A DNA stretch of 64,000 nt from assembly GCF_020622355.1 (NCBI RefSeq), contig NZ_WHVL01000007.1, positions 112,218-176,217 on the forward strand. The letters are read 5' to 3'. Below are positions 49,475 to 59,282 of this stretch, in pieces. Within the stretch, counting starts at the first letter, position 1. The number at the start of each line of letters is the position of its first letter. Below the pieces are notes generated by a model. The model saw only the letters and a program-made list of their open reading frames with translations. It made no database searches and was not told the origin of the DNA. Origin of the DNA: Vreelandella malpeensis. GTDB taxonomy: Bacteria; Pseudomonadota; Gammaproteobacteria; Pseudomonadales; Halomonadaceae. The translations under genes and the position numbers were made by a program.

Positions 49475-51043
49475 ATGCGCGCGGCTCTTGGTGCCCTGAC
49501 GGTACTCCTTTTCACGCTAGGGCTTGCCGGGCAAGCGGTGGCGCAGACACGACTCGACGTCTCCTGGCCAAGCAATGTAGGCCCGCTGAATCCGCACCTC
49601 TATACCCCCAACCAGATGTTCGCCCAGGCGATGGTGTATGAGCCGCTGGTACGCTACCAGGCCGACGGTACGATCATCCCCTGGCTCGCCGAGCGCTGGG
49701 ACGTCTCCGAGGATGGTCTCGCCTATACGTTCACGCTGCGCGACGATGTCACCTTCTCCAACGGCGAGCCCTTCGACGCAGCGGCGGTGGTGGCCAACTT
49801 CGAGGCCGTTCTCGCCAACCGCGAGCGTCACGCCTGGCTCGGGCTGACCGACGCCATCGCAGGCGTCGAGGCGCTGGACGCGCACACCGTCGCGCTGACC
49901 CTGGCCTCGCCCTACTACCCGGTGCTGCAGGACCTGGCGCTGCCGCGCCCGTTTCGCTTCATCGCGCCGTCGCAGCTGATTGATCGCACGTCCGCCCACG
50001 GCATTCGCGCACCGATCGGCACCGGGCCCTGGGTACTGGCCGAGACGCGGCTGGGCGAGTTCGACCGCTTCGCGCGCAACGAGACCTACTGGGGCGAGGC
50101 GCCGGCGCTTGATGAGGTCAACATGAAGGTGATCGTGGATCCCAACACCCGCGCCATCGCGCTGCAGACCGGTGAGATCGATCTGATCTATGGCGCCGAC
50201 GGGCCGATCTCGCCGGACACCTTCGCTCGCCTGGCCGAAAGCGGCGAGTACACCACCGCGCTCTCGCCTCCGGCGGAAACGCTGATGCTGGCACTCAACA
50301 GCCAGCACGGCCCTACCGCGGAGCTCGCCGTGCGCCAGGCGATCAACCACGCTGTCGACAAGGCGAGCATGATCGAGAGCGTCTTCCACGGTACCCAGGT
50401 GCCGGCAGACACGCTCTTCGCGCCTAGCGTTCCCTATGCCGATGTCGGCCTCGCCGCGTATGACTTCGACACCGCCCGCGCCGCCACGCTACTGGATGCG
50501 GCGGGCTGGACATTGGACCACGGCGTGCGTGAGCGCGACGGCCAGCCGCTGCAGATAGAGCTGGTATTCGTCGGCAACGACGCCGTCGCCAAGTCGCTGG
50601 CCGAGATCGTTCAGGCGGAGTTGATGACGCTGGGCATGCTGGTGCGCCTGATCGGCGAGGAGGAGAGCAGCGTCTACGCGCGCCAGCGCGACGGCCGCTT
50701 CGGGATGATCTTCAATCGCACCTGGGGTGCCCCTTTCGACCCGCACGCTTTCATCAGCTCCATGCGCACGCCCTCCCACGCCGACTACCAGGCGCAGTCG
50801 GGCCTCGACGACAAGCCCGAGATCGACGCACTGATCGACGAGATTCTCGCAAGCGTCGATGAAGACGAGCGCCAGGCACTTTATGCACGTCTCTTGAACC
50901 GCCTGCACGACGCTGCCGTCTACCTGCCCCTGACCTACACCAACGTGATCGCCGTGGCCGATCCTGCGCTTGGCCCGATTCCCTTCGGTGCCATGACCAG
51001 CGAGATCCCCTTCGAACGCATCACACCCATGGTGAACGACTGA
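49475..51043 (+). CDS. nikA: Nickel ABC transporter, periplasmic binding protein NikA
   Basis: Binds Ni2+ (as a chelate) in the periplasm for import. The 522-aa precursor has a signal peptide ending near AVA (residue 23). Stretches are nearly identical to E. coli Nik[30 protein letters not shown] with the chelate-binding arginine, and [20 protein letters not shown] with [14 protein letters not shown] carrying the nickel-ligand histidine. This supports NikA over a dipeptide-binding protein. The ATG follows CGAGGT by 5 bases. First of five overlapping genes. Confidence 0.94.
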   Translation: MRAALGALTVLLFTLGLAGQAVAQTRLDVSWPSNVGPLNPHLYTPNQMFAQAMVYEPLVRYQADGTIIPWLAERWDVSEDGLAYTFTLRDDVTFSNGEPFDAAAVVANFEAVLANRERHAWLGLTDAIAGVEALDAHTVALTLASPYYPVLQDLALPRPFRFIAPSQLIDRTSAHGIRAPIGTGPWVLAETRLGEFDRFARNETYWGEAPALDEVNMKVIVDPNTRAIALQTGEIDLIYGADGPISPDTFARLAESGEYTTALSPPAETLMLALNSQHGPTAELAVRQAINHAVDKASMIESVFHGTQVPADTLFAPSVPYADVGLAAYDFDTARAATLLDAAGWTLDHGVRERDGQPLQIELVFVGNDAVAKSLAEIVQAELMTLGMLVRLIGEEESSVYARQRDGRFGMIFNRTWGAPFDPHAFISSMRTPSHADYQAQSGLDDKPEIDALIDEILASVDEDERQALYARLLNRLHDAAVYLPLTYTNVIAVADPALGPIPFGAMTSEIPFERITPMVND

Positions 51044-51987
51044 TGGGGGGCTTCATCGCCCGGCGGCTGCTGCTTCTGCCGGTGCTGCTGCTGGCGGCCT
51101 CCTTGGTGATCTTCTTGCTCCTGCACCTGGGACCGTCGGACCCGGCCATGGACTACCTGCGACTTTCCCAGGTACCGCCCACGGAGCAGGCCCTGGAGCA
51201 CGCCCGCATAACACTCGGGCTCGACCGGCCGCTCGCGGTGCAGTACCTGGACTGGCTTTCAAGCGCGGTGCGCCTGGACTTCGGCGTCTCCTACGCGACC
51301 CAGCGCCCGGTGTTCCAGGACCTGATGCACTACCTGCCCGCCACACTCGAGCTTGCAGGCGTTGCGCTCGCCCTCACCCTGCTGGTCTCGATTCCGCTGG
51401 GCCGCTGGGCGGCGCGTCACCACCACCGCGGCCCGGACCACCTGGTACGTTTGATCGCCTTCGTCGGCGTCTCCATGCCGAACTTCTGGCTCGGTTTTCT
51501 GCTGGTGGCACTGTTTTCCATCTACCTGGGGTGGCTGCCGCCCATGGGCCGCGGGGGGGTGACGCACCTGATCATGCCGGCGGTGGCGATCTCGCTGATG
51601 TCGCTTGCGATCAACGCGCGGCTCTTGCGCGCCAGCATGCTGGAGGTGCAGGGCCAGCGCCACGTGCGCTACGCCCGCCTGCGCGGGCTCGCCGAGCGCG
51701 ACGTGGAGTCTTCCCACGTGTTTCGCAATGCTCTGCTGCCGATCATCACCGCCACGGGCATGCATATCGGCGAGCTGATCGGCGGCACGCTGATCATCGA
51801 GAGCATCTTCGGCTGGCCGGGCGTAGGGCGTTTCGCCATCACCGCGATCTTCAACCGCGACTATCCGGTCATCCAGTGCTTCACGCTGCTGATGGTGACG
51901 ATCTTCGTGGTCTGCAACCTGGTCGTGGACATCGTCTACGCCTTTGCCGACCCGCGCATCCGGGTTTCCCGGCAGGGGGTCCAATGA
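51043..51987 (+). CDS. nikB: Nickel ABC transporter permease NikB
   Basis: A 314-aa inner-membrane permease with six hydrophobic segments; the N-terminal helix is [20 protein letters not shown]. The EAA loop ([20 protein letters not shown]) contacts the ATPases. It is the DppB/NikB type with a large periplasmic segment after the first helix. ATG overlaps the nikA stop (TGATG). Confidence 0.93.
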   Translation: MGGFIARRLLLLPVLLLAASLVIFLLLHLGPSDPAMDYLRLSQVPPTEQALEHARITLGLDRPLAVQYLDWLSSAVRLDFGVSYATQRPVFQDLMHYLPATLELAGVALALTLLVSIPLGRWAARHHHRGPDHLVRLIAFVGVSMPNFWLGFLLVALFSIYLGWLPPMGRGGVTHLIMPAVAISLMSLAINARLLRASMLEVQGQRHVRYARLRGLAERDVESSHVFRNALLPIITATGMHIGELIGGTLIIESIFGWPGVGRFAITAIFNRDYPVIQCFTLLMVTIFVVCNLVVDIVYAFADPRIRVSRQGVQ

Positions 51988-52850
51988 GCGTTCATGTCCT
52001 CTCCTCGTCGCCCGCTATTTCGCTCTGGCGCCAAGCGCGCCCGACCACGCGGCTGGCCTTCGCCCTGGTGGCGCTGCTGATGGCGGCCGCTCTGGTCGGC
52101 CCCTGGCTTTCACCCTTCGACCCCAATGCGGTAGCGCTCGCCGACCGGCTCCAGGCGCCGAGTGAGCGCCACTGGCTGGGCACCGACCACCTGGGCCGCG
52201 ACATCTTCGCCCGGCTGATGGCCGGCACCCGGCTCTCGCTCGGGGTGGTCGCCGTGACGCTTGCGCTGATGCTGGCGCTGGGCATCGTGATCGGCGGCAC
52301 CTCGGGGTTCGTCGGCGGGCGCACCGACCAGGTGATCATGCGCGTGACCGATATCTTCCTGACCTTCCCCACCTTCGTGCTGTCGCTGTTCATGATCGGC
52401 GTGCTCGGCACCGGGCTGACCAACGTGGTGATCGCCATCGCCCTCTCCCACTGGGCTTGGTACGCGCGCATCGTGCGCGGCATCGTGCTGTCACTCAAGC
52501 ACCGCGATTTCATCAGCGCCGCCGCCATGGCCGGTGCCAGCCGAACGCGCATCTTCATCCGCCACCTGCTGCCCGCCACGCTGTCGCAGCTGGCGGTGCT
52601 GGCCTCGCTCGATATCGGCCATATCATGCTGCACGTCTCGGGTCTGTCGTTTCTGGGTCTTGGCGTGGCCGCGCCGACGCCGGAGTGGGGCGTGATGCTC
52701 TCGGACGCCCGCCAGTTCGTCTGGACCGAACCGCTTTTGATGCTGTGGCCGGGGCTTGCGCTGTTTCTGAGCGTCATGGCCTTCAACCTGCTGGGCGACG
52801 CGCTGCGCGACCGCCTCGACCCCCAACTGCGCCGGGAGTACGCCTCGTGA
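51984..52850 (+). CDS. nikC: Nickel ABC transporter permease NikC
   Basis: A 288-aa permease of the DppC/NikC type: an N-terminal helix ([19 protein letters not shown]), the family motif [20 protein letters not shown], and the EAA loop [19 protein letters not shown]. The start ATG 51984 overlaps the nikB stop by 4 bp; the frame is open upstream but antisense to nothing real and without homology. Confidence 0.93.
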   Translation: MSVHVLSSSPAISLWRQARPTTRLAFALVALLMAAALVGPWLSPFDPNAVALADRLQAPSERHWLGTDHLGRDIFARLMAGTRLSLGVVAVTLALMLALGIVIGGTSGFVGGRTDQVIMRVTDIFLTFPTFVLSLFMIGVLGTGLTNVVIAIALSHWAWYARIVRGIVLSLKHRDFISAAAMAGASRTRIFIRHLLPATLSQLAVLASLDIGHIMLHVSGLSFLGLGVAAPTPEWGVMLSDARQFVWTEPLLMLWPGLALFLSVMAFNLLGDALRDRLDPQLRREYAS

Positions 52851-53626
52851 GCCATCAGACGCTGAACCTCGTGGACATCGCCGTCGATGCCGGCGCAATC
52901 CGCCTGGTGGACGGTGTCTCGCTCACCCTCGCCCGGGGCGAGGTGGTCGCACTGGTCGGCGCCAGCGGCTCGGGCAAGTCGCTGACCTGCGCGGCGGCCC
53001 TCGACGCCCTGCCCGCCGGCACCCGCCGCCAGGGCGGCCAGGTCTGGCTCGACGGCGCGCCGATCGCCCCGGAGCGGCTTCGCGGCCGCGTGGTGGCGTC
53101 GGTGCTGCAGAACCCGCGCAGCGCCTTCAACCCGGTCAGGACGCTGGGTGATCACGCCGAGGAGACTCTCCAGGCGCTGGGGATGGAGAAAAGCTGCTGG
53201 AAGGAGCGTATTCACCGCGCCCTGCGCGAGGCGGGACTCGACGAACCGCAGCGACTGCTCGGCCTCTACCCCTTCGAAATGAGCGGCGGCATGCTGCAGC
53301 GCGCGATGATCGCCCTGGCCCTGGCGAGCGAGGCGCCGTTTCTGTTCGCCGACGAACCCACCACCGACCTCGACGTGATCCACCAGCGCGAGATCCTCGA
53401 CCTGCTGGCGGGGCTTCGCGAGCGCTTCGGGCTGGGCATCCTGCTGATCACCCATGACATGGGAGTGGTCGCCCGCCTGGCCGACCGGGTACTGGTGATG
53501 GACCAAGGCTGTGTTCAGGAGAGCGCGCCGGTGGAGGCGATCTTTCGCCAGCCGCGCCACGCCGTCACCCGGGCGCTGGTGGCGGCGCACCTGTCGCTCT
53601 ACCCCGCCCAGGAGATCACGCCATGA
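52847..53626 (+). CDS. nikD: Nickel ABC transporter ATP-binding protein NikD
   Basis: A 259-aa ATPase with Walker [14 protein letters not shown]-loop [12 protein letters not shown], signature ([17 protein letters not shown]), Walker [13 protein letters not shown] and switch ITHDMG. The [10 protein letters not shown] form of the signature matches NikD. GTG start at 52847 overlaps the nikC stop (GTGA). Confidence 0.93.
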   Translation: MSHQTLNLVDIAVDAGAIRLVDGVSLTLARGEVVALVGASGSGKSLTCAAALDALPAGTRRQGGQVWLDGAPIAPERLRGRVVASVLQNPRSAFNPVRTLGDHAEETLQALGMEKSCWKERIHRALREAGLDEPQRLLGLYPFEMSGGMLQRAMIALALASEAPFLFADEPTTDLDVIHQREILDLLAGLRERFGLGILLITHDMGVVARLADRVLVMDQGCVQESAPVEAIFRQPRHAVTRALVAAHLSLYPAQEITP

Positions 53627-54450
53627 GCCTGCTGTCCGCCCGCGACGTCCATCATCACTATTCGCGTACATCGCTTTTTCGCACCCGGACAGCGGTGGCG
53701 GTGCTCGAGGACGTGTCGCTCGAGCTCCAGCCCGGCGAGATCGTCGGCCTGCTGGGACGCAGCGGCTGTGGCAAGAGCACGCTGGCACGGCTTCTGACCG
53801 GACTCGAGACGCCGACCCGGGGCGAAGTACTGTTCGAGGGGGCGGCGCTTTCACGGCTCGACAAGGCGCGCCGGCGCGACTTTCGCCGCCGGGTGCAGAT
53901 GGTGTTCCAGGACCCCCAGGGGGCGGTGAACCCGCGCCTGACCGTCGCCGAGATCATCGGCGAACCGCTGATTCACCTGACCGATCTGCCGCGCGCGCGC
54001 CACGCCGGGCGTATTGTCAAACTGCTGAAGAGAGCCGGGCTTGCCGCCCCCATGGCGCACCGCTATCCCTTCGAGCTCAGCGGTGGCGAGCTGCAGCGGG
54101 TATGCATCGCCCGGGCGCTGGCATCGAACCCATCGCTGATCGTGCTCGACGAGGCGGTCTCCAACCTGGACCTGCACCTGCAGATCCAGATGCTCGACCT
54201 GTTCGCGTTGCTCTCCCGGGAGCAGGGCGTGGCGTTTCTCTTCGTGACCCACGACCTGCGCCTGGTGGAGCGCGTCTGCTCGCGGGTGCTGGTGATGGAG
54301 CGTGGCCGAGTGGTGGAGAACGCCGCCGTGAGCGCGCCACTGTCGCTCGTCTCCAGCGAAGGGCGCGCACTCGCCGAAGCGGTGCTGCCTGCGCTTCCCC
54401 GGCGTTTGTCGACCGCGAGGGAACATCTGGCGCCGGAGCGGGTCTGTTGA
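53623..54450 (+). CDS. nikE: Nickel ABC transporter ATP-binding protein NikE
   Basis: A 275-aa ATPase with Walker [29 protein letters not shown], signature LSGGELQRV, Walker [14 protein letters not shown] and switch [13 protein letters not shown] is the NikE form of the D-loop. ATG overlaps the nikD stop. The E. coli operon continues with nikR; here nikR is absent from the window although a NikR-like operator precedes nikA. Confidence 0.93.
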   Translation: MSLLSARDVHHHYSRTSLFRTRTAVAVLEDVSLELQPGEIVGLLGRSGCGKSTLARLLTGLETPTRGEVLFEGAALSRLDKARRRDFRRRVQMVFQDPQGAVNPRLTVAEIIGEPLIHLTDLPRARHAGRIVKLLKRAGLAAPMAHRYPFELSGGELQRVCIARALASNPSLIVLDEAVSNLDLHLQIQMLDLFALLSREQGVAFLFVTHDLRLVERVCSRVLVMERGRVVENAAVSAPLSLVSSEGRALAEAVLPALPRRLSTAREHLAPERVC

Positions 54451-54485
54451 GCGCCTTATCATCACTTTGCATGGGACACGATCCA

Positions 54486-54839
54486 ATGAAGAAGACCGCT
54501 TTCTTGCTCGGCCTCACGGGCCTGCTGGCCGCACCGGGCGTGTTCGCCCAGGATCAGGCGTGCTCGACCGAGGCGCTGATGGCCGCCAACCAGAGCCTCT
54601 ACGACCAGTTCGAAGCCTTCGCCGCCAACCAGATGGAGCAGGGCAAGAGCGCCGAGGAGCTTTCTGCCTCCATGGAGGAGATCACCCGCGCCGGCAACGC
54701 CGAAGAGGTGCTGAGCCGTCATCAGGCGGAGCTCGAAATGATGGAGCCGGGCATGGACCACGAACCCTCCCAGGCGCTGTGCGACGACATGTACGCCATG
54801 CTCGACCAGATGCAGGACGCGCTCGACGAACAGCAGTAA
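54486..54839 (+). CDS. Small periplasmic two-cysteine helical protein, function unknown
   Basis: The 117-aa product MKKTAFLLGLTGLLAAPGVF ends its signal peptide at AFA-type VFA, before QDQACSTEALMAAN. The mature part is acidic and helical, Met-rich (LEMMEPGMDHEP) and has one cysteine near each end (ACST and ALCDD), so an internal disulfide is likely. It lies 35 bp after nikE and may be co-transcribed. The Met/His segment could touch metal, but this is speculation. An ATG five codons upstream is an alternative start. Confidence 0.75.
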   Translation: MKKTAFLLGLTGLLAAPGVFAQDQACSTEALMAANQSLYDQFEAFAANQMEQGKSAEELSASMEEITRAGNAEEVLSRHQAELEMMEPGMDHEPSQALCDDMYAMLDQMQDALDEQQ

Positions 54840-54860
54840 GCCACGCCCGAAGGCGGTGGC

Positions 54861-54888
54861 AAGCGGTGTCGCATGGCCGACACCGCTT
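54861..54888. terminator. Perfect hairpin after the nik operon / small periplasmic protein
   Basis: AAGCGGTGTCG, loop CATGGC, CGACACCGCTT: an 11-bp perfect stem 21 bp after the stop, but with no T-run. It could be a processing or stability element rather than a full terminator. Confidence 0.5.
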
Positions 54889-54962
54889 GAATATCGCCCG
54901 CCTTGCCTACATATCCTGTGCCATGCTTCCCTTGTTTTCTTTTCAGCAGAGCGCAGATAGCC

Positions 54963-55901
54963 ATGACGATCATTGATCCCCGCACCGGCAATACCCTGAC
55001 CTCCGAGCCGGCAGGCCAGGCGCCTGCCGCTGGCACACCCGGTAGCGTCGCTCGCGAAGACGTCGTCATCGAACTCGGCGCCGCCAACGTCCAGCAGGTG
55101 CTGGAAGCTTCGATGCAGGTGCCGGTGCTGCTGGCCAGCTTCTCGCCGGAGAGCGATGCCTGTCGCCAGCTGCTGTCGGTGCTCGAGAGGCTCGCCCTCG
55201 AGTACGCCGGTGGCTTCTTGCTGGCCACCCTCGATGGCCAGGCCAATCCGGAGATCGCCGCCCAGCTCGGGGTACGCTCGGTGCCCGACGTCAAACTCGT
55301 GAGCCAGGGCGGCCTGGTCGACGGGTTTCAGGGGGCACTGTCGGAGAAGGAGGTGCGCGAGTGGCTGGGGCGCTACCTCAAGGCGCCGGAAGGCGCCTCG
55401 ATGAGCCCCGAGGAGCAGGCCGAAGCCGCGCTGGAGTCCGGTGACACCGCCACCGCCCGCGAGCTCTACCAGACGCTGATGACCCAGTATCCCGAGCACT
55501 ACGCCTATCAGGTGGCACTTGCCCGCGTGCTGGTGAGCGAGGGCCAGATCGACGAAGCCCGCGCGCTGCTCGACAACCTGCCGCCGGAAGAGCGCGACGC
55601 CGCCCCTGCCCGGGGCGTGCGCGCCAGCATCGAGTTCGGCGAGCGCGCCTGGAGCGTTGATGCGATCAGCGCGCTCGGCGATCGCGATGACAGCGAAGCG
55701 CGCTACCAGCGCGCACTTCGCCAGGTGGCCGACGGCGACTACGACCAGGGGCTCGAAGGGCTTCTTGCGCTGATGAAAAGTGACCGCGCCTTCGAGGACG
55801 ACGCGGCGCGCAAGACCCTCCTCCAAGTGTTCGACGCCCTTGGCGCCGACCACCCCTTGACCGTCGCCTACCGGCGCAAGCTCTTCGCCCTGCTCTACTG
55901 A
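54963..55901 (+). CDS. Thioredoxin-TPR protein CnoX (YbbN)
   Basis: A 312-aa protein with an N-terminal thioredoxin fold in which the CxxC site is replaced by SPESDAC (residues 61-67), so it cannot act as a reductase, followed by tetratricopeptide-like helices (ARELYQTLMTQYPEHYAYQV). CnoX/YbbN is a holdase that hands oxidised clients to GroEL and DnaK. The stop overlaps the convergent PatB gene by 7 bp. ATG 54963 is chosen at the start of conserved sequence; an earlier in-frame start at 54903 is not supported. Confidence 0.88.
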   Translation: MTIIDPRTGNTLTSEPAGQAPAAGTPGSVAREDVVIELGAANVQQVLEASMQVPVLLASFSPESDACRQLLSVLERLALEYAGGFLLATLDGQANPEIAAQLGVRSVPDVKLVSQGGLVDGFQGALSEKEVREWLGRYLKAPEGASMSPEEQAEAALESGDTATARELYQTLMTQYPEHYAYQVALARVLVSEGQIDEARALLDNLPPEERDAAPARGVRASIEFGERAWSVDAISALGDRDDSEARYQRALRQVADGDYDQGLEGLLALMKSDRAFEDDAARKTLLQVFDALGADHPLTVAYRRKLFALLY

Positions 55902-57067
55902 GCCTGCTCGCCGAGCACGCGATCCATCCGCGTCAGCGCCACCGCCAGCTGGGCAGCGGTGGTGCCGAAATTCAAGCGCAGAAAGCCGGGGCGCCCGAAA
56001 GCGGCGCCGTCAGAAAGCGCCACGCCCGCCCGCTCCTTGAGCGCCTGGTAGGGCGCCTCGCCCAGCCCCGCCCGGCGAACGTCCAGCCATGCGAGATAGG
56101 TTGCCTGGGGCGGGCTCATCTCGACGCCCGGCCAGCGATCCACGTGTGATTCAAGCATCGTGCGATGCGTGCGCAGCACCGCCAGCAGTTCCTGGCGCCA
56201 GGGCTCGCCGTCTCGATAGGCGGTTTCGGCGGCCACCAGCCCGAGCACATTGACGTCCGGGAGCAGCCCCTTGCAAGCGGCGGCGAAGCGCTGGCGGACC
56301 TGTGGGTCCGGAATCACCGCGCAAGCGCTGGTCAGCCCCGCCAGGTTGAAGGTCTTGGAAGGCGCCCAGAGCGTGATGGTGCGCCGGGCGAGCGCCGGGA
56401 AGAGTGCGGCCAGCGGCCGGTGCCGGGCGCCTTCGTCGAGCAGCAGGTCACAGTGAAGCTCGTCGGAGACCACCCACAGGTCGTGGCGTTCGACCAGCGC
56501 GGCCAGCCCCGCCAACTCCTCTTCGCGCCACACTCGCCCGGTCGGGTTGTGAGGGTGACACCAGAGCAGCAATTTGGTCTGCGGGGTGATCGAGGCCTCC
56601 AGGGCGGCGATGTCGAGCCGCCAGGGCTCGCCGGGAGCGTCGGGCTCGGCGAGTAGCGCCGTCTGCGCTTGCCGCCCGGTGCGCTCTGCCACGGCCAGAA
56701 ACGGCGGGTAGATGGGCGCGACGGACAGGATGGCATCGCCGGGGTCGGTCAAGGCCAGCGCGGCAAAGTGCAGCGCCGGCACCACGCCGGGCAGCCAGTG
56801 CTGCCAGTCGGCCTCGATGACCCAGTCGTAGTGGGTCGCGCTCCAGCGACACAGGGCCTCCGTCAGCGAGGCGGGAATCTCGCCGTAGCCGTAGACGCCG
56901 TGGTCGATGCGCGCCTTCAGCGCCTCGACCACCACAGGCGGTGCGCGAAAATCCATGTCGGCGACCCAGAGCGGCAGGATGTCCTCGGCGTAGCGGTGCC
57001 ATTTCTGGGACGGGTAGCCGCCTTCGGGGTGGCGCCGCTCGACAGGCGTGGCAAAATCAAAAGCCAT
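55895..57067 (-). CDS. PatB/MalY family PLP-dependent C-S lyase / aminotransferase
   Basis: A 390-aa fold-type I PLP enzyme. Markers are YPSQKWHRY and LPLWVADMDFRAPP at the N-terminus, WCHPHNPTGRVW, VVSDELHCDLL and the PLP lysine in WAPSKTFNLAGL. Family members cleave cystathionine or other cysteine S-conjugates. ATG 57067 (MAFDFATPVERR) fits homologues; codons upstream to 57115 do not. Confidence 0.9.
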   Translation of the reverse strand: MAFDFATPVERRHPEGGYPSQKWHRYAEDILPLWVADMDFRAPPVVVEALKARIDHGVYGYGEIPASLTEALCRWSATHYDWVIEADWQHWLPGVVPALHFAALALTDPGDAILSVAPIYPPFLAVAERTGRQAQTALLAEPDAPGEPWRLDIAALEASITPQTKLLLWCHPHNPTGRVWREEELAGLAALVERHDLWVVSDELHCDLLLDEGARHRPLAALFPALARRTITLWAPSKTFNLAGLTSACAVIPDPQVRQRFAAACKGLLPDVNVLGLVAAETAYRDGEPWRQELLAVLRTHRTMLESHVDRWPGVEMSPPQATYLAWLDVRRAGLGEAPYQALKERAGVALSDGAAFGRPGFLRLNFGTTAAQLAVALTRMDRVLGEQAQ

Positions 57068-57100
57068 GATACTTCTCACTTGAGATCGACAAGACGGACG

Positions 57101-57538
57101 ATGAGCATGCCGCAAAACGACTTCTACACCAAGGTGCGCGCAGGGCTAGCCGCGCTCTTGCAGCAGTGGCGCTCCCAAGGCCAGGCGGATGCCGATCAGC
57201 TGGCGCTGATTCTGGCCGAGACCGCCCGGGTCGCCAAGCTCGGCACGCCCGAGACCACCCCCAGCGGCGAGGAGCTGGCGCGCTGGAGCGAGGATAGCGC
57301 CGGCACGATGCCGCTGTGGGCACCGCGCACCGCGGTGTTCCTGCTCAACCAGATGCCTGCCCGCCCGGCGCCGCAAAGCGAAGCCGAGGCCTGCGCCTGG
57401 GCCTATTGCTGGCTCAAGAACCGCGCCTTCGATTCTCGGGAACAGGCACGCGACGCCCTGCCGGAGCACCTGAAGGCGCCGCTCGAAAAGGCCCTGGACG
57501 CCGCCTGGCGCGACCAGCAAGGTCTGCGGCTGGTATGA
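57101..57538 (+). CDS. Conserved hypothetical protein
   Basis: A 145-aa soluble protein (MSMPQNDFYTKVRAGLAALL then an acidic helical body, with WAYCWLKNRAFDSREQARDA near the end). No signal peptide, membrane helix or recognised motif. Start could be ATG 57101 or 57107; no strong Shine-Dalgarno favours either. It is divergent from patB (33 bp between starts) and abuts the convergent HNH gene by 1 bp. Codon use matches neighbours, so I believe it is a real gene. Confidence 0.72.
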   Translation: MSMPQNDFYTKVRAGLAALLQQWRSQGQADADQLALILAETARVAKLGTPETTPSGEELARWSEDSAGTMPLWAPRTAVFLLNQMPARPAPQSEAEACAWAYCWLKNRAFDSREQARDALPEHLKAPLEKALDAAWRDQQGLRLV

Positions 57539-57539
57539 G

Positions 57540-57896
57540 CTAGCGCTTGCGCGTGGGCGACTTGGGCTTGAAGCCTGCTGGCTTGGTGGCAAGCCAGGCC
57601 GCGAAGGCGCTTATGGCCGGATCGCCTGCGAGCGCCTCGACGCTCGAGAAGCGGTCGGCCAGCTCGCGCTCGCTGTAGAGGCGGTGGATGTGCTTGTGGC
57701 AGGGGTGACACAGCCAGGCGATGGCCGTGAGCCGCTCCTCGCGGCTGTGGCGCTTTCGATAGCGCGCCTTGTTGTGCAGGGTGCGGGGAATCAGATGGTG
57801 CTTGGTCAGCGCCGCCTGGCGATGGCAGAGCTCGCAGCCCTCGGGCCGGGGCGGCGGCGCAAGCGGCGGTGCGGCCTTGTCCTCGCGCGCGCTCAC
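57540..57896 (-). CDS. HNH-fold nuclease-like protein
   Basis: A 118-aa basic protein with a zinc-ribbon HNH core: CELCHR, then KHHLIPRTLHNK (HH of the HNH motif) and WLCHPCHKHIHRLYSERELA, ending in LATKPAGFKPKSPTRKR. Small HNH proteins of this type occur widely in gammaproteobacteria without known role. GTG 57896 has AAGG nine bases ahead; a start at ATG 57980 would add 28 residues and overlap the divergent thioesterase gene. Confidence 0.8.
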   Translation of the reverse strand: MSAREDKAAPPLAPPPRPEGCELCHRQAALTKHHLIPRTLHNKARYRKRHSREERLTAIAWLCHPCHKHIHRLYSERELADRFSSVEALAGDPAISAFAAWLATKPAGFKPKSPTRKR

Positions 57897-57972
57897 GGTG
57901 CAATACCTTGACCGGGTGCGCCGGGGAGGCAATTCTGCAGGGTGACGCTCACACTCCTGAAAGGCTTTTTCA

Positions 57973-58374
57973 ATGTTCACTCGCCATATCGAACCCGCGT
58001 TTTATGATACCGACGCCCTCGGCCACATCAACAACACCCGTTTGCCGGCGTGGTTCGAACTCGCCCGCAACGATCTTTTCAAGCTCTTCACGCCGGATCT
58101 GAATCCGCGCCAGTGGCGGCTGATCATGGCGCGCATGGAGATCGACTACCGGGTGGAACTGTTCTACGGTCACGACATCGAACTGCGTACCTACCTGACG
58201 CGCCTGGGCACGAGTTCCTTCACGGTGACCCAGGAAGCGCGCCAGTTCGATACCCTGACCAACCTCGGGCATACGGTGCTCATCCAGTACGACCACCACG
58301 CCAAGCGCGCGGTTCCCATCGAAGGCGAGCTGCGCGAGTCACTGACGCATCACCTGCAGGATGCCCCGAGCTGA
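57973..58374 (+). CDS. Acyl-CoA thioesterase, hotdog fold (YbgC/FadM-like)
   Basis: A 133-aa hotdog protein. The catalytic-type motif DTDALGHINNTRLPAWFELA contains the Asp and HxNN of 4-hydroxybenzoyl-CoA-type thioesterases; the MEIDYRVELFYGHDIELRTY strand pair is also typical. Substrate unknown. AAAGGC precedes the ATG. First of a series of four co-directional genes to 59828. Confidence 0.88.
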   Translation: MFTRHIEPAFYDTDALGHINNTRLPAWFELARNDLFKLFTPDLNPRQWRLIMARMEIDYRVELFYGHDIELRTYLTRLGTSSFTVTQEARQFDTLTNLGHTVLIQYDHHAKRAVPIEGELRESLTHHLQDAPS

Positions 58375-58416
58375 GGCCGCACGCGAGCCTTTCGCCCCAC
58401 ACGACGGGAGCCCACC

Positions 58417-58713
58417 ATGGCCATTCGCTACACCCTGTGGATAGACCCGGACGATACCGAGCGCCACCGTGCCGTCGAGAAGCACCTGGAGCACTATTTT
58501 CTGGAGCGCTTCGCCGACTATCCGCACATCCGCTTGTTCGGCGCCGACCCCTACGATTATGATGCCCCGTTCAATCGTCTCTACGACGTCCTGATGGCCC
58601 GCGCCGCCGAGTACTGCGAGCGCACCTGGCACTACGTGGCTTCCCCCGAACAGCTCAATCGCTGCTTCTTTCGCGCCGTGGGCCGCTCCACCAAATTCGT
58701 CCAAGACGAGTAA
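58417..58713 (+). CDS. Small hypothetical protein
   Basis: A 98-aa protein rich in aromatic residues and acids (MAIRYTLWIDPDDTERHRAV; YPHIRLFGADPYDYDAPFNR). No signal, membrane helix or recognised domain. ACGGGAG precedes the ATG. It sits 42 bp after the thioesterase gene and 18 bp before the DUF501 gene, so it is probably co-transcribed with them. Confidence 0.75.
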   Translation: MAIRYTLWIDPDDTERHRAVEKHLEHYFLERFADYPHIRLFGADPYDYDAPFNRLYDVLMARAAEYCERTWHYVASPEQLNRCFFRAVGRSTKFVQDE

Positions 58714-58731
58714 TACCAAGAGAGTGTCACG

Positions 58732-59250
58732 ATGGTAATTCGCACCGACCACGCCCCCGACGAGCGCGAGCTCGCGATCATCACCCAGCAGCTCGGCCGG
58801 GCGCCGCGCGGTATCGAAGCCGTCGCCGCGACGGACGCTGCGGGGACACCGCTGGCGCTGCGCATGGCACCGATCGTCGACGGCAAGCCCTTTCCTACCC
58901 TCTACTGGCTCTGCTCGGACGTGCTCAAGATCGAGATCTCTCGGGTCGAGGCGGTGGGCGTGATCAAGTCCCTGGAGCAGCGTCTTCAGGAGGAACCCGA
59001 CTTTCTCGAACGCTATCAGCAGAGCCACCGCGACTACGTGGCGGCGCGCTGGTCGTTCATGAGCGATGCTCAGCGCGAGCAGGTCGAGCGGCTGGGCTAC
59101 CGTGAGGTGCTGACCGAGCGCGGCGTCGGTGGCATCAGCAACTGGCAGCAGATACGCTGTCTGCACACGCAATACGCCCACCACCTGGGTAGTCATAACG
59201 TGATCGGGGCGTGGATGGACGAGCACTACGGCATCGACCGCTTCGTCTAG
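58732..59250 (+). CDS. DUF501 domain-containing protein
   Basis: A 172-aa protein with the DUF501 pattern: RELAIITQQLGRAPRGIEAV, PFPTLYWLCSDVLKIEISR and the C-terminal RGVGGI/IRCLHTQYAHHL block ending near HNVIGAW. The family has conserved Cys/His that suggest a metal or catalytic site, but function is unknown. It is placed between a 98-aa unknown and a LOG-family gene. Confidence 0.86.
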   Translation: MVIRTDHAPDERELAIITQQLGRAPRGIEAVAATDAAGTPLALRMAPIVDGKPFPTLYWLCSDVLKIEISRVEAVGVIKSLEQRLQEEPDFLERYQQSHRDYVAARWSFMSDAQREQVERLGYREVLTERGVGGISNWQQIRCLHTQYAHHLGSHNVIGAWMDEHYGIDRFV

Positions 59251-59282
59251 CCCGGCGCGTCACTCATCATCAAGGAATCGAC

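Noticed and set aside
51992..53854. 620-codon minus-strand open frame across nikC-nikD-nikE
   Set aside because: Antisense to three well-conserved transporter genes with all expected motifs.
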